A DNA stretch of 64,000 nucleotides, from NCBI GenBank assembly GCA_963734725.1, contig CAVTIX010000027.1, positions 1-64,000 on the forward strand, written 5' to 3'. Positions within the stretch are counted from its first letter, which is position 1, and every line of letters begins with the position of its first letter. Under the pieces are notes generated by a model. The model had not been told where the DNA came from. It saw only the letters and a list, made by a program, of their open reading frames with translations, and ran no database searches. The stretch comes from DASXKD01 sp963734725. GTDB lineage: Bacteria; Actinomycetota; Actinomycetes; Streptosporangiales; Streptosporangiaceae. Below are positions 17,301 through 26,246 of this stretch, piece by piece. The position numbers and the translations under genes were made by a program.

Positions 17301-18112
17301 ATGACAACCGCCTTGTCGCTCGAAGAGGTGAAATCGCGGCAGCAGAAGACCTGGAGCAGCGGCGATTACGGGAGGATCGCGTGGATCACCGTCCCGCTGG
17401 CCGATGACTTGTGCGAGGCTGCCTGGCGCGGCCCGGCTCGGCCGTGCTCGACGTGGCGACCGGCACCGGCCATGTCGCGCTGGCCGCTGCCCGCCGCTTC
17501 TGCGCTGCCACCGGGGTTGACTACGTGCCCGCTCTGCTGGAGGAAGCGCGCGCCCGGGCCGCTGCGGAGCGCTTGCAGGTGGAGTTCCGGGAAGCCGATG
17601 CCGAGAACCTGCCCTACCCGGACGCGTCCTTCGACTACGTGCTGTCGGCCATCGGGGTAATGTTCACCGCCGACCACCAGCGCGCAGCAGACGAACTGCT
17701 GCGGGTGTGCCGCGGCGGCGGTGTGGTGGCGCTGGCAAACTGGACGCCGGCCGGCTTCGTCGGGCAGATGCTCAAGCTGGTCGGGCGCCATGTCCCACCG
17801 CCGCCAGGTATCCGCCCGCCGACCAGCTGGGGGACGGAGCAGGGGGTACGCGAGCTGCTCGGGACCAGCGCCGGGGAGCTGGCCTTCACCACGGCCAGCG
17901 TGCGGCAGCGCTTCCCGTCACCGGAGTTCTTCGCCGACTTCTTCCTGACCAACTACGGGCCCACATTCAAAGCGTCCCAAGCGCTCACCCCCGAAGGCCG
18001 GGTCGCGTTCCGCGACGACCTCATCGCCCTCGCCACGGCCTCGAACCTCGCGACCGACGGCACGCTGGTCAACGACTGGGAGTTCCTGGTCACGGTCGCG
18101 ACCAAAGCATGA
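17301..18112 (+). pseudogene. Class I SAM-dependent methyltransferase with a single-base frameshift
   Basis: A good ribosome-binding site (AAAGGAG) and ATG at 17301 open the N-terminus MTTALSLEEVKSRQQKTWSS; the body, from RPGSAVLDVATGTGHVALAA (motif I) to the stop at 18112, is in another frame. The break is at about 17423-17424, where one added base would restore an unbroken UbiE/COQ5-like methyltransferase of about 270 residues. Motif I, the acidic residue of motif II (VDYVPALLEEAR) and the D-A-E-N-L-P motif are intact. It is either a recent pseudogene or an assembly error. Confidence 0.7.
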
Positions 18113-18141
18113 CGACCGCACCATCGCGGCCGTGACTACGG

Positions 18142-18240
18142 GTGGCCGATTCGGTCCTGTCAAAGCACGTGCGCGCCCTCCGCGAGGCCGGTTATGTGGC
18201 TATCCACCAGGCCCACCTGCGCCTCGCGGGTGCGGACTAG
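18142..18240 (+). pseudogene. Relic of a winged-helix transcriptional regulator
   Basis: A 32-codon frame reading ADSVLSKHVRALREAGYVA, the recognition-helix segment of small winged-helix regulators (LSKHLRALEEAGYV type), with no start or wing regions around it. Only this fragment remains. Confidence 0.4.
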
Positions 18241-18269
18241 CCTTTCGCTGACCAAAGCGGCGTCTTGCG

Positions 18270-18430
18270 TCAGCCGGGTTTGCGGGCCATTACCACCTCG
18301 GTGTCGCCCGGCCAGTCCCAGAAAATGCCCTCGGCGGAACGGTTCGCAAGCAGCGCCCGCACGTCCCTGGCGAAGTCGTCAAGACGATCATCAAACAGGC
18401 GCGGCGCTGCGGATGAGAGGGAAAAGAGGC
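18270..18430 (-). pseudogene. C-terminal gene relic, possibly methyltransferase
   Basis: A minus-strand frame of about 50 codons (APRLFDDRLDDFARDVRALL and IFWDWPGDTEVVMARKPG) with clear coding character ends in TGA at 18270. It resembles the tail of small SAM-dependent methyltransferases of actinobacteria, but I hold that identity loosely. No N-terminal part precedes it. Confidence 0.4.
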
Positions 18431-18503
18431 AGAGCCGAGGTAGATGGTCGGGTCATATGGCACCGCGCCAGTGTCCCTGAGGCCGTGCAGGCGCAGGCTG
18501 CCT

Positions 18504-20813
18504 TCAGCGCTTGCGGAATGTAGCGGTGTAGGTGGTGTTCGCTGCGGGGGCAGTTACGGTGTGGCTCCGCGTGCCGCCGTCCGACCACTTCGAGAAGTAG
18601 TACCTGGCCTGGTTGAACCACTGTGGCGACCGCGCGCTGACCGTGTTCGCCGAGCCGATGACCACTCTCACGGAGAACGGCGTCCTGTGTCGCGCCTCGT
18701 TCACCACCAAGTGGAGGACGGCGCCTATCGGGAGGGTCTTGAACCTGAGCACGACCGTCTTCGGGTTCAGCCGGACGCTAGTCGTTGAGGTCAGCCCGCC
18801 CGAATCCGTCGCGGTCAGTTGCAGTTCTAGCCAGCACGGGTATTGGTGGTCTGGGGCGCTCAATGATCCGCTGGCGACACCGGTGAAGCTCCCGAGCATG
18901 TGCGTGTGGCAGTTGGTCGGCGTGAAGCAGTGATGAAGGATCAGCGACCAGCTCAACGCCGACGCTGGCAAGGTCCCGTCCTGCGCATCGGTAGCGTGGC
19001 CGGAGAACTTAATACTGTCGCCGACCTTCCAGGTCAGGGTGGGCAGGGGCGAGTCGATGGTCGCGGTCGGCGCGGTGTTGCCGGCCGTGACGGTGGCTGA
19101 TGCCGTGTCGCTGGCGCCCTGGTCGTCGGTGACCCGCAGGCTTGGGTGGTAGACGCCTGCCGTGGTGTAGGTGTAGGACGCCGTCGGGCCCGTCGCATCG
19201 CCGAATGTCCCGTCGCCGTTGAGGTCCCACGAGTAGCTCAGCGGCTTGCCCTCCGGGTCAGATGAGCCGGTGCCGTCGAAGCTGACCGTCAGCGGTGCGG
19301 GGCCGCTGGTGGGGCTGGCCGTGATTGCCGCGGTCGGCGGCTGGTTGGCGGCGGTGTAGGTGACGCGGTGCACGGTGCCGTCGTCCATGTCGACGTAGAA
19401 CAGGTCACCGCCGGGGCCGATCTTCAGGTCGACCGGGTGCCCGGCGGCACCGCCCGCCGCGTTGACGCCGATGAACGACTGCAGCCGGGACGGGTTGGGC
19501 AACCCGTTCGTACCTGGGAGCATTGCCCAGATCTCGTTGCGGGTGTGGTCGGCGAAGAACAGCGCCCCCTTGTACTTCGCCGGATAGGACCCGCCCTGGT
19601 AGAACGCCACGCCGGTGATGGACGAGCCGCCGGTGTGGCAGCCGGTGTAGTTCACCACGCAAGCGCTGTGGTTATAGGTGTAGTACGGCGCGACGACCGA
19701 ACCGGGCGTCGAGTACAGGGATGAGCACAGATTCAGGCCGGCCGCCCGGTAACCGCTCTGGGGTGAGGCGCCCTCATAGCACGGCCAGCCGAAGTTCGAC
19801 GCGGTCGCACCGGCCGGCGACACCACGCGGTTGATCTCTTCCCAGGTGTTCCAGCCGACATCGCCGATCCACAGCTCGTCGGTGCCTGGGCGCTGGGTGA
19901 AGCGGAACGGGTTGCGCAGCCCGTAGGCCACGATCCGCCGTGCGTTGGGATCTGATGAGGAGTAGAACGGGTTGCCGGGCACACCCGCGCCGGTGGCGGG
20001 GTCGATTCGCAGCACCGCGCCGTTGAGGGTTGCCGGGCCGTCGGCGCGCCGCACGCTCTGGCTGCGCAGCGCGCCGCCCTCTGCCCTGGGCGGGGTCAGC
20101 GCGGTGCCCACCGCAGCGGGCGGATCGGCGCAGGGATTTGCCTGGTCGCCGGCATAATTCGCCCCGTACTGGCCGTAGTCGACGTTGTTGAAACTGGCGC
20201 CGTCGCCGCCACTGGCGTAAAGGTTACCGTCGCGCCCGAAGAGCAGCGTGCCGATCGAGTGGCTGGGGAACTGCTGGCACCAGCCGTTGACGAGCACCTG
20301 TTCGGGACCGGTCATGACGTTCCCGCTGATCTGCAGCCGCGACACGCGCGCGGACACGACGCAGCCGTCGGTAGTCGGCCCAGGCGGTGTTGGGCAACCG
20401 TCGTTCCACGTCGGCGCGGTGCCGCCGATCGGAGCGTCATACGTGTAGAGAACATAGACGTAAGGGCTTGCCGGGAAGTTGGGGGGGAGCGCTAGGCCGA
20501 GCAGGCCACGATCCCAGTAATCGTCAACCTCACCCGACAGGTCAGCAAAGGTGACCGGGTTCGTGTCGGTCAGGCTCTGAAAGACCTTGATCACGCCGTT
20601 CTTCTGGCCTACGAAGATCCGCCCATCGGCTGCGAATTGCATCACCGTCGGGTTGGTAAGCCCGCTCAGCACCACCGAGTCACGGAACCCGCTGGGCAAC
20701 GTTGACGCGCCTGCCGGGCTCGGCCCCGCCTGCATGACCAGCGCGGCGCCAGACGCCACCACCGCAGTGAGAATCAGCCCACGCCAACGCGGGGCACTCC
20801 CGACACGCCGCAT
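18504..20813 (-). CDS. Exported PQQ-dependent sugar dehydrogenase (aldose sugar dehydrogenase type) with PKD domain
   Basis: 769 residues from the ATG at 20813, which follows a GGGGGTGAC ribosome-binding region; the signal peptide cleaves near PAGAS. Residues of about 45-480 form the six-bladed GSDH propeller: GLTNPTVMQFAADGRIFVGQ, the DRGLLGLALPP segment, SHSIGTLLFGRDGNLY and AYGLRNPFRFTQRPGTDELW, which carry the PQQ/calcium-binding pattern. A PKD domain follows (NQPPTAAITASPTSGPAP to SDTASATVTAG), then an unassigned beta-rich tail with paired cysteines. Such enzymes oxidise sugars outside the cell with PQQ, which must be imported or made elsewhere; no pqq genes are in the window. Confidence 0.85.
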   Translation of the reverse strand: MRRVGSAPRWRGLILTAVVASGAALVMQAGPSPAGASTLPSGFRDSVVLSGLTNPTVMQFAADGRIFVGQKNGVIKVFQSLTDTNPVTFADLSGEVDDYWDRGLLGLALPPNFPASPYVYVLYTYDAPIGGTAPTWNDGCPTPPGPTTDGCVVSARVSRLQISGNVMTGPEQVLVNGWCQQFPSHSIGTLLFGRDGNLYASGGDGASFNNVDYGQYGANYAGDQANPCADPPAAVGTALTPPRAEGGALRSQSVRRADGPATLNGAVLRIDPATGAGVPGNPFYSSSDPNARRIVAYGLRNPFRFTQRPGTDELWIGDVGWNTWEEINRVVSPAGATASNFGWPCYEGASPQSGYRAAGLNLCSSLYSTPGSVVAPYYTYNHSACVVNYTGCHTGGSSITGVAFYQGGSYPAKYKGALFFADHTRNEIWAMLPGTNGLPNPSRLQSFIGVNAAGGAAGHPVDLKIGPGGDLFYVDMDDGTVHRVTYTAANQPPTAAITASPTSGPAPLTVSFDGTGSSDPEGKPLSYSWDLNGDGTFGDATGPTASYTYTTAGVYHPSLRVTDDQGASDTASATVTAGNTAPTATIDSPLPTLTWKVGDSIKFSGHATDAQDGTLPASALSWSLILHHCFTPTNCHTHMLGSFTGVASGSLSAPDHQYPCWLELQLTATDSGGLTSTTSVRLNPKTVVLRFKTLPIGAVLHLVVNEARHRTPFSVRVVIGSANTVSARSPQWFNQARYYFSKWSDGGTRSHTVTAPAANTTYTATFRKR

Positions 20814-21089
20814 GTCACCCCCAGCAACCCAGTGCACCGCGCACGACCGCCTCCGGGCCACGCTGATACCTCGCCGGACACGCCATGCAGCCGATTTAGG
20901 CATCCTCCTACGGACGTAAAATCGCGGTCAAGCGTCCCGCGCGCCCACCGGGCTTCCGGAGCAGAAAACCGCGATCCGAAAGCTGACAGGCCGCTGTACC
21001 CTTTCCGCGGTGCGCATTCGGCAGAGCCTGCCCGGGTGGCTGTGCCTGGTGCGGGGAATTATCTTCGCTGCGGGAAAGGGGTGGTGGGC

Positions 21090-21581
21090 GTGGAGCCGGG
21101 CCAGCGGCCGCAGAGCTATCCACTCAAGCGGCACGACAGTGAGGCGGCGCAGCAGATGGTGGTCCGCGCGGCGGAACTGGCCCACGATTCGCACGCCCGC
21201 ACCCGGCACGCGGCGGTGCTGGTGAAGGATGGCAGCCTGCTGGCGTGGGGAACTAATGGGGTGCCGTTTCCCGGGGAAGATCACTGCTACTGCAAGGCCG
21301 GGGAGTCCGGCCACCATGACCGATGCCGGACGCACGCCGAGCAACGGGCGATCACGCTAGCCCGCGAGGGTGATGGCTGGCGGAAGCTGTCAGGATCACA
21401 GCTGATCTATGTGCGGCTGGAGGCGGACGACTCGGTCCGGCTGACCGAGCCGCACTTTTGCGCCCGATGCAGCCGCCTGGCGCTGTCCCTAGGTGTGGCG
21501 CAGTGGATCTTCGCCCTGTCCGAAGGCCTGGTTGGATACTCCTCGGCCGACTATGACACCATCGCTGCGCTCAGGTGGTAG
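21090..21581 (+). CDS. Cytidine/deoxycytidylate deaminase-like zinc enzyme
   Basis: About 163 residues. The zinc motif is split as in the family: THAEQRAI supplies the His and catalytic Glu, FCARC the two cysteines. The PCxxC proline is replaced by Phe and an extra CYCKAGESGHHDRC stretch precedes the HAE motif, so it is an outlier. GTG codons at 21081, 21084 and 21090 are all possible starts after GGAAAGGGG. Ten bases separate it from the amidohydrolase gene, so the two probably form a base- or nucleoside-salvage/degradation pair. Confidence 0.7.
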   Translation: MEPGQRPQSYPLKRHDSEAAQQMVVRAAELAHDSHARTRHAAVLVKDGSLLAWGTNGVPFPGEDHCYCKAGESGHHDRCRTHAEQRAITLAREGDGWRKLSGSQLIYVRLEADDSVRLTEPHFCARCSRLALSLGVAQWIFALSEGLVGYSSADYDTIAALRW

Positions 21582-21590
21582 CGGCCGCCG

Positions 21591-22860
21591 ATGACCGTCT
21601 CTTTGCGCACGGTAATCCGTCCGGGCCTGCTGCTCGATGTGGTGACCGGGGAGCTGCTGCAAGACCGCGCTGTTGTCATCGACGGCAACCGCATCGCCGG
21701 TGTTGTCGCAGCTGGCGATGCGCCCGCCGAGGGCCCTGCCGTCGTGGACCTGCCGGGCCGGACGGCGCTGCCTGGCATGATCGACTGTCACACTCACCTG
21801 ATCGGCGAACCCGATAGCGGGCACGGGTACGCGGACCTGCTGGCGCGGACCGGCGCCCAGGAGGCGTTGTCGGGTGCGCGCAATGCGCGGGACACCCTGC
21901 TGGCTGGCTTCACCACGGTGCGTGATGTGGGCACGTTCCGAGCCTTTGTCGAACGTCGCGTTGCGCGATGCTATCGACGCGGGCTGGGTTGCTGGTCCCC
22001 GGATGCGGGTCGCGGGGGCGTACGTGACCTGTTCCGGCGGGGGTGGCGACATTACCGGGCTGGCCCCCGACGTCGATGCGGTCGTGCCGCATGAGTTCCG
22101 GGTTGGGGTGGCCGACTCAGTCGATGACATGCGCCGGGCAGTACGCCGGGTGCTGCACGGCGGCGCGGACTTCGTGAAACTGATCGCTACCGGCGCTGTG
22201 ATGGCGCCGGGAGGCGTGCCCGGCGCCCCGGAGCTCACCGAGGAACAGATCCGGGCCGCCGTCGAGGAAGCGTCACTTTCCGGCGCGGATGTCGCCGCCC
22301 ACGCGCACGGCGCCGAGGGCGTCAAGCGCGCCGTGCGCGCCGGGGTGCGCTCCATCGAGCACGGCTCGCTCATGGACGATGAGTCAATCCAGATGATGGC
22401 CGCTGCCGGGACGTTCCTGGTCGCCGACGTTTACAACGGTGACTACATCGCCCAGACCGGCCGCGAACAGGGCTGGCGTGCCGACGTGCTGGCCAAGAAC
22501 GACCAGACGACCCTCGCGCAGCGAGAAGGGTTCACCAAGTGCCTGACCGCCGGCGTGCGTATCGCATTCGGTACTGACAGCGGCATCTACCCGCACGGCC
22601 TCAACGCCCGCCAGTTCGCCTACCAGGTCCGCTGCGGCCAAAGCCCGCTCGCCGCGATCCAGTCCGCCACCATCCAGGCAGCCGAACTGATCCGCTCGGC
22701 TGATCGGATCGGCCGTATCGCGCCCGGGTGCCTCGCCGACGTCATCGCCGTGAACGGCAACCCGCTGCACGACATACGCCTGCTCGAGAACGCCGTCTTC
22801 GTCATGAAGGACGGCGTCATCCAGCATCACCACCCTGACACACAGGCAGCCCAGGTCTAG
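21591..22860 (+). pseudogene. Amidohydrolase (imidazolonepropionase-like) with a single-base frameshift
   Basis: The reading starts at MTVSLRTVIRPGLLLDVVTG, with the metal-binding HTH (MIDCHTHL) and TTVRDVGTFRAFV, then shifts frame at about 21952 (one extra A in GTCGAACGTC). The other frame carries ALRDAIDAGWVAGPRM, FVKLIATGAVM (metal-bridging Lys), HAHG, IEHGS and FGTDSG to the stop at 22860. Removing one A gives an unbroken enzyme of about 422 residues of the metal-dependent hydrolase family that cleaves cyclic amides. All metal ligands are intact, so the break is recent or artefactual. Confidence 0.75.
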
Positions 22861-22971
22861 GGCCAGCTGCCACCGCCGGTACTCAACTCGACGACTTCGC
22901 GGCAGGTCCGTGCGTTCGGCTGGAGGCGTCGTTGCGAATGGTTATACGGCGATCGAGTTTCCCGGGGTCTA

Positions 22972-24690
22972 TCAGATGAGTTCGAGCTGTGGGTATTCGG
23001 GCGCCCACATGGCCGCGCGGACCTGCCTATCCGGGTCGGGCAATGACGCCTGGGCCAGGGCATCGGCCTGCGCCGCGCGGGCGACGGCCGCCGCGACAGC
23101 GGCAGACACCGTGCGCAATCTGGTGACGGACGGCAGCAGCGGGGCGCCTGGCTGGGTCGCATCGGACAGGGAGGCGACCGCGCCGGCCGCGGCGGCGAGC
23201 ATGCCGTCGCTCACCCGGCGAGCCCGCGCCACTGTCACCCCCAGGCCAAGCCCGGGAAAAATGAGCGCGTTGTTCGCCTGGGCGATCTGATAGCTCCGGC
23301 CGTCGTAGCTGACCGGGGGAAACGGGCTGCCGGTCGCTACCAATGCCCGCCCGCCGGTCCAGCGGATAAGGTCAGCCGGGTGGGCCTCGGACAGCGAGGT
23401 CGGATTCGACAGCGGCATGATGATGGGCCGCTCGGTGTGGGCGGCCATGCCGCGGACCAAGTTCTCAGTGAACGTTCCGGTCTGCGTAGAGGTGCCTATG
23501 AGCATGGTTGGACGGGCGTGAGCTACCACCTCGGCCAGGTCGATCCGCCCGCTGGCGTCGCGCTGCCAGCCTGCCACCTCCGCGGCGGGACGGGCATAGC
23601 CAACCTGGAAGTCCCGCATGGTGGCCTGGTCGCTGGTGAGCAGTCCGTTGCGGCCGGTCGCGTAGAAGCGCGCAGTGGCCTCGTCCGGGCTCAGCCCGTC
23701 GTCAATCATCACCTGCCGCAGCGCGCTGGCGATCCCGATCCCGGCCGTCCCGGCACCATGGATCACCACCGTCTGGTCGCGCATCCGTATCCCGGCCGCC
23801 CGGACGGCGGTGAATGCGGCAGCCAGTACCACCGCCGCCGTGCCCTGCATGTCGTCGTTGAACGTGCAGCAGACGGGAGCGTACCGCTCCAGGACGCGGC
23901 GCGCGTTGTCTGTGCCGAGGTCCTCCCAGTGCAGCATGGCGTGCGGAAACAGCCTCGTGGCCGCGGTCACGTAGGTGTCGATCAGCTTGTCGTAGGCCTC
24001 CCCCCGGACCCGGGGGTGCCGGTTTCCGAGGTACATCTCGTCGCCGAGCAGCGCAGGGTTGTCGGTGCCGCAGTCCAGCACGACCGGTATGACCCGACGC
24101 GGGTGCAGCCCGGCCGCGGCGATGTAGACGGCCAGTTTGCCGATTGCGATCTGGATACCACCCACGCCCCAGTCGCCGATACCGAGGATGCCCTCAGCGT
24201 CGGTAGCCACGATCAGGTTAACATCGTCCGGGCCTAGCCCGGTATTGGCTAGCGCGGTCTCCAGCTCATCCACGTCGTGGATCGAGAGATAGACCCCACG
24301 CGGGCGGCCGAACTCATAGCTGAACCGTTCGATCGCCGTACCCACCGTCGGGGTGTACACGATGGGAAGCATCTCCTCGATGTGCTCGCACAGCAGCCGG
24401 TAGAACAGCACCTCATTGCGATCCCGCAGGGCCGCCAGGTACCCGTTCTTGGCCAGGTCATCCGGCTGGCGCTGGTACTGGCCATACACCCGGCGCAGCT
24501 GGGCCTCCATCGTCGATACCGCGCTCGGCAGGAGCCCGGTCAGCCCCAGCGCCTTACGCTGCTCCAGACTGAACGCTGTCCCCCGGTTGAGCAGCGGCGA
24601 CGACAGCACCAGGCCACCGCGCGCCCGCGCCTGTACCACCCACCGGTCACCGGCACGCACCAGTTCAAACGGTCGGTCTATCCTCACCAT
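22972..24690 (-). CDS. NAD-type malic enzyme (oxaloacetate-decarboxylating malate dehydrogenase)
   Basis: 572 residues, the length of the long eukaryotic/ScfA-like malic enzymes. It converts malate to pyruvate and CO2 with NAD(P) reduction. Landmarks: LPIVYTPTVG with the catalytic Tyr, the GILGIGDWGVGG site, LDCGTDNPALLGDEMYLG, the metal/acid segment FNDDMQGTA, the Rossmann motif HGAGTAGIGIA and NPTSLSEAHPADLIRWT. No frameshift or missing motif. It stands alone, convergent with the amidohydrolase gene. Confidence 0.92.
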   Translation of the reverse strand: MVRIDRPFELVRAGDRWVVQARARGGLVLSSPLLNRGTAFSLEQRKALGLTGLLPSAVSTMEAQLRRVYGQYQRQPDDLAKNGYLAALRDRNEVLFYRLLCEHIEEMLPIVYTPTVGTAIERFSYEFGRPRGVYLSIHDVDELETALANTGLGPDDVNLIVATDAEGILGIGDWGVGGIQIAIGKLAVYIAAAGLHPRRVIPVVLDCGTDNPALLGDEMYLGNRHPRVRGEAYDKLIDTYVTAATRLFPHAMLHWEDLGTDNARRVLERYAPVCCTFNDDMQGTAAVVLAAAFTAVRAAGIRMRDQTVVIHGAGTAGIGIASALRQVMIDDGLSPDEATARFYATGRNGLLTSDQATMRDFQVGYARPAAEVAGWQRDASGRIDLAEVVAHARPTMLIGTSTQTGTFTENLVRGMAAHTERPIIMPLSNPTSLSEAHPADLIRWTGGRALVATGSPFPPVSYDGRSYQIAQANNALIFPGLGLGVTVARARRVSDGMLAAAAGAVASLSDATQPGAPLLPSVTRLRTVSAAVAAAVARAAQADALAQASLPDPDRQVRAAMWAPEYPQLELI

Positions 24691-24882
24691 CTCGCAGTCG
24701 CCTCCTCACCCGGCGTCCCTGGTCGCCTTGGTTACGAATCTTGCTCGCCTGGATCTGTCCGGCCTCCGGCTGGCCCGCTCATCGAGAGGGTGCTGTTCTA
24801 CCGATCCCTCAGCTCCGCTCCAGGCTTGCGACGCCGCGCCCCCCATCTTCCTAACGAGTGCCATGTCAAACGGAGGTCCGGG

Positions 24883-25125
24883 ATGCTGGAAACCATAACC
24901 GCCATGGTTGAGACCGCCGATGGGAGAACCTTGGAGGTCCTGATCAGCGGACCGGACGACGGGCTACCCCTGCTCTTCCATAGGGGCACCCCGCAGAGAG
25001 CTGTCCCATTCGGAATCCTTGAGCGCCCGGCCGTTGCCCGGAACCTAGCGTTATCACCTAATCCCGCCCCGGGTCTTGCCAGCGGCCAGGGGCCCGCTGC
25101 CGCGGGCACGCTCAAAGGAGGATGA
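24883..25125 (+). pseudogene. N-terminal fragment of an alpha/beta hydrolase
   Basis: ATG after GGAGG (24872-24876). Residues 10-45 (VETADGRTLEVLISGPDDG, LLFHRGTPQRA) match the first strands and HGTP oxyanion turn of alpha/beta hydrolases, then the frame degenerates with no nucleophile elbow. It stops at 25125, 60 bp before the DUF1707 gene. A 3'-truncated remnant. Confidence 0.6.
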
Positions 25126-25185
25126 GCCGGCGGCGGCCGTTAGGGTAGTCGCGGGCAAGCAACGCGCCGCAAGGCGGAGGCAGCG

Positions 25186-25890
25186 ATGGACGCGACCACA
25201 GGCGACGGCGAGCCAGCCGGCGGCATCCGCGCATCGGACGCCGAGCGGGATGCGACCCTCCAACAGCTCAGCGCGGCCACCGGAGACGGGCGTCTGACCC
25301 TGGAGGAGTTCAGCCAGCGGATGGACCGCGCCACCACGGCCAAGACCCGGGCCGAGCTCGACCGCCTCGTGGCGGATCTTCCCACGGACGTCGCCGCAGC
25401 CAGCAGCGCAGTCGCCGAACGCGGCCCCGGGCGGCCGTCGTGGCACGTCTCGCCCATCGGCGGCCTGAGCGTCTCCGGGCCATGGCGGATGGAGCGCAAT
25501 GTCGTCGTGGTGAGCCTCATCGGCGGCGCCGATCTCGACCTGAGGCAGGCACAGCTGGCTGCCCCGGAGGTCACCTTGACCAAGGTGTCGCTGCTGGGCG
25601 GGGTCTCGATCGGAATCCCGCCGGGGATCCGGGTCGATGCGTCGGGCTTCAGCCTCATCGGCGGCACGAGCGTCGACGCCGGGCCGACGCCCGGCCCGGG
25701 CGCTCCGACCGTCCGTGTCCGCGCGTTCTCACTGCTCGGCGGGACCCGGATCTACCGTGGAGAGCCGGCCAGCCAGCGCGAAGGCCCGGCCGAGGCGTCA
25801 CGGATGGACTGGCGGTCCCGGCGGCGGGCTGACCGGCATATGTGGCGGGCCCAGCGCCGGGCCGAACGGCGATCGCGCCGCTACCGTTAG
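25186..25890 (+). CDS. DUF1707 (SHOCT-like) domain protein with LiaF-like C-terminal region
   Basis: 234 residues. Residues 14-66 are the DUF1707 domain (IRASDAERDATLQQLSAATG, GRLTLEEFSQRM). From about residue 85 a beta-rich region with repeated glycine turns (VSLIGGADLDL, VSLLGGVSIGIP, FSLIGGTSVDAG) resembles the cell-wall-stress LiaF C-terminal domain; the end is a very basic tail. No membrane helix is seen. Such proteins are common in actinobacteria and are guessed to sense envelope stress; this one is not characterised. Confidence 0.8.
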   Translation: MDATTGDGEPAGGIRASDAERDATLQQLSAATGDGRLTLEEFSQRMDRATTAKTRAELDRLVADLPTDVAAASSAVAERGPGRPSWHVSPIGGLSVSGPWRMERNVVVVSLIGGADLDLRQAQLAAPEVTLTKVSLLGGVSIGIPPGIRVDASGFSLIGGTSVDAGPTPGPGAPTVRVRAFSLLGGTRIYRGEPASQREGPAEASRMDWRSRRRADRHMWRAQRRAERRSRRYR

Positions 25891-26246
25891 GCCGGCGGCA
25901 CCCGGGATGAGGCGGCCGGCAACCAGCCCGTGAGCCTCGCGGCTCACGATGGCCTGGCGCCGAGGGCATCCCGCCCGGATTGTGAATCCGCTCCGTGGGT
26001 GAGCGCAGCGCCACCGCAGCAGGTGTTCACGGCTGTGCCGGACGTCACATTCAGCCGGTGAACGCTGCGGGCGCCGCAGCCCGTATTACCGGCTGCACAA
26101 GGCAGCACATTCAGCTGGCCGGCTCGCGCTTGCCGTTTCGCCGAGATCGCGCACGTGGAGGCCGCCGGGCACGAGCTCGACGGCGGGCCCGGGTCGAACA
26201 CGGTGAACCGGTAGCGAGCCCGGCCTTTTGCAAATAGGAGAAGCAG
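25891..26246. repeat. Non-coding 356-bp gap with an imperfect direct repeat
   Basis: No gene supported. Segments at about 26017-26059 and 26075-26118 are an imperfect direct repeat, sharing GCAGC at the start, GGCTG in the middle and CACATTCAGC near the end. On the minus strand they read as Cys/Asn-rich repeats (RLNVTSGTAVNTCCG, QLNVLPCAAGNTGCG) without a start, possibly a relic of an exported repeat protein. AGGAG at the right end belongs to the next gene. Confidence 0.35.
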
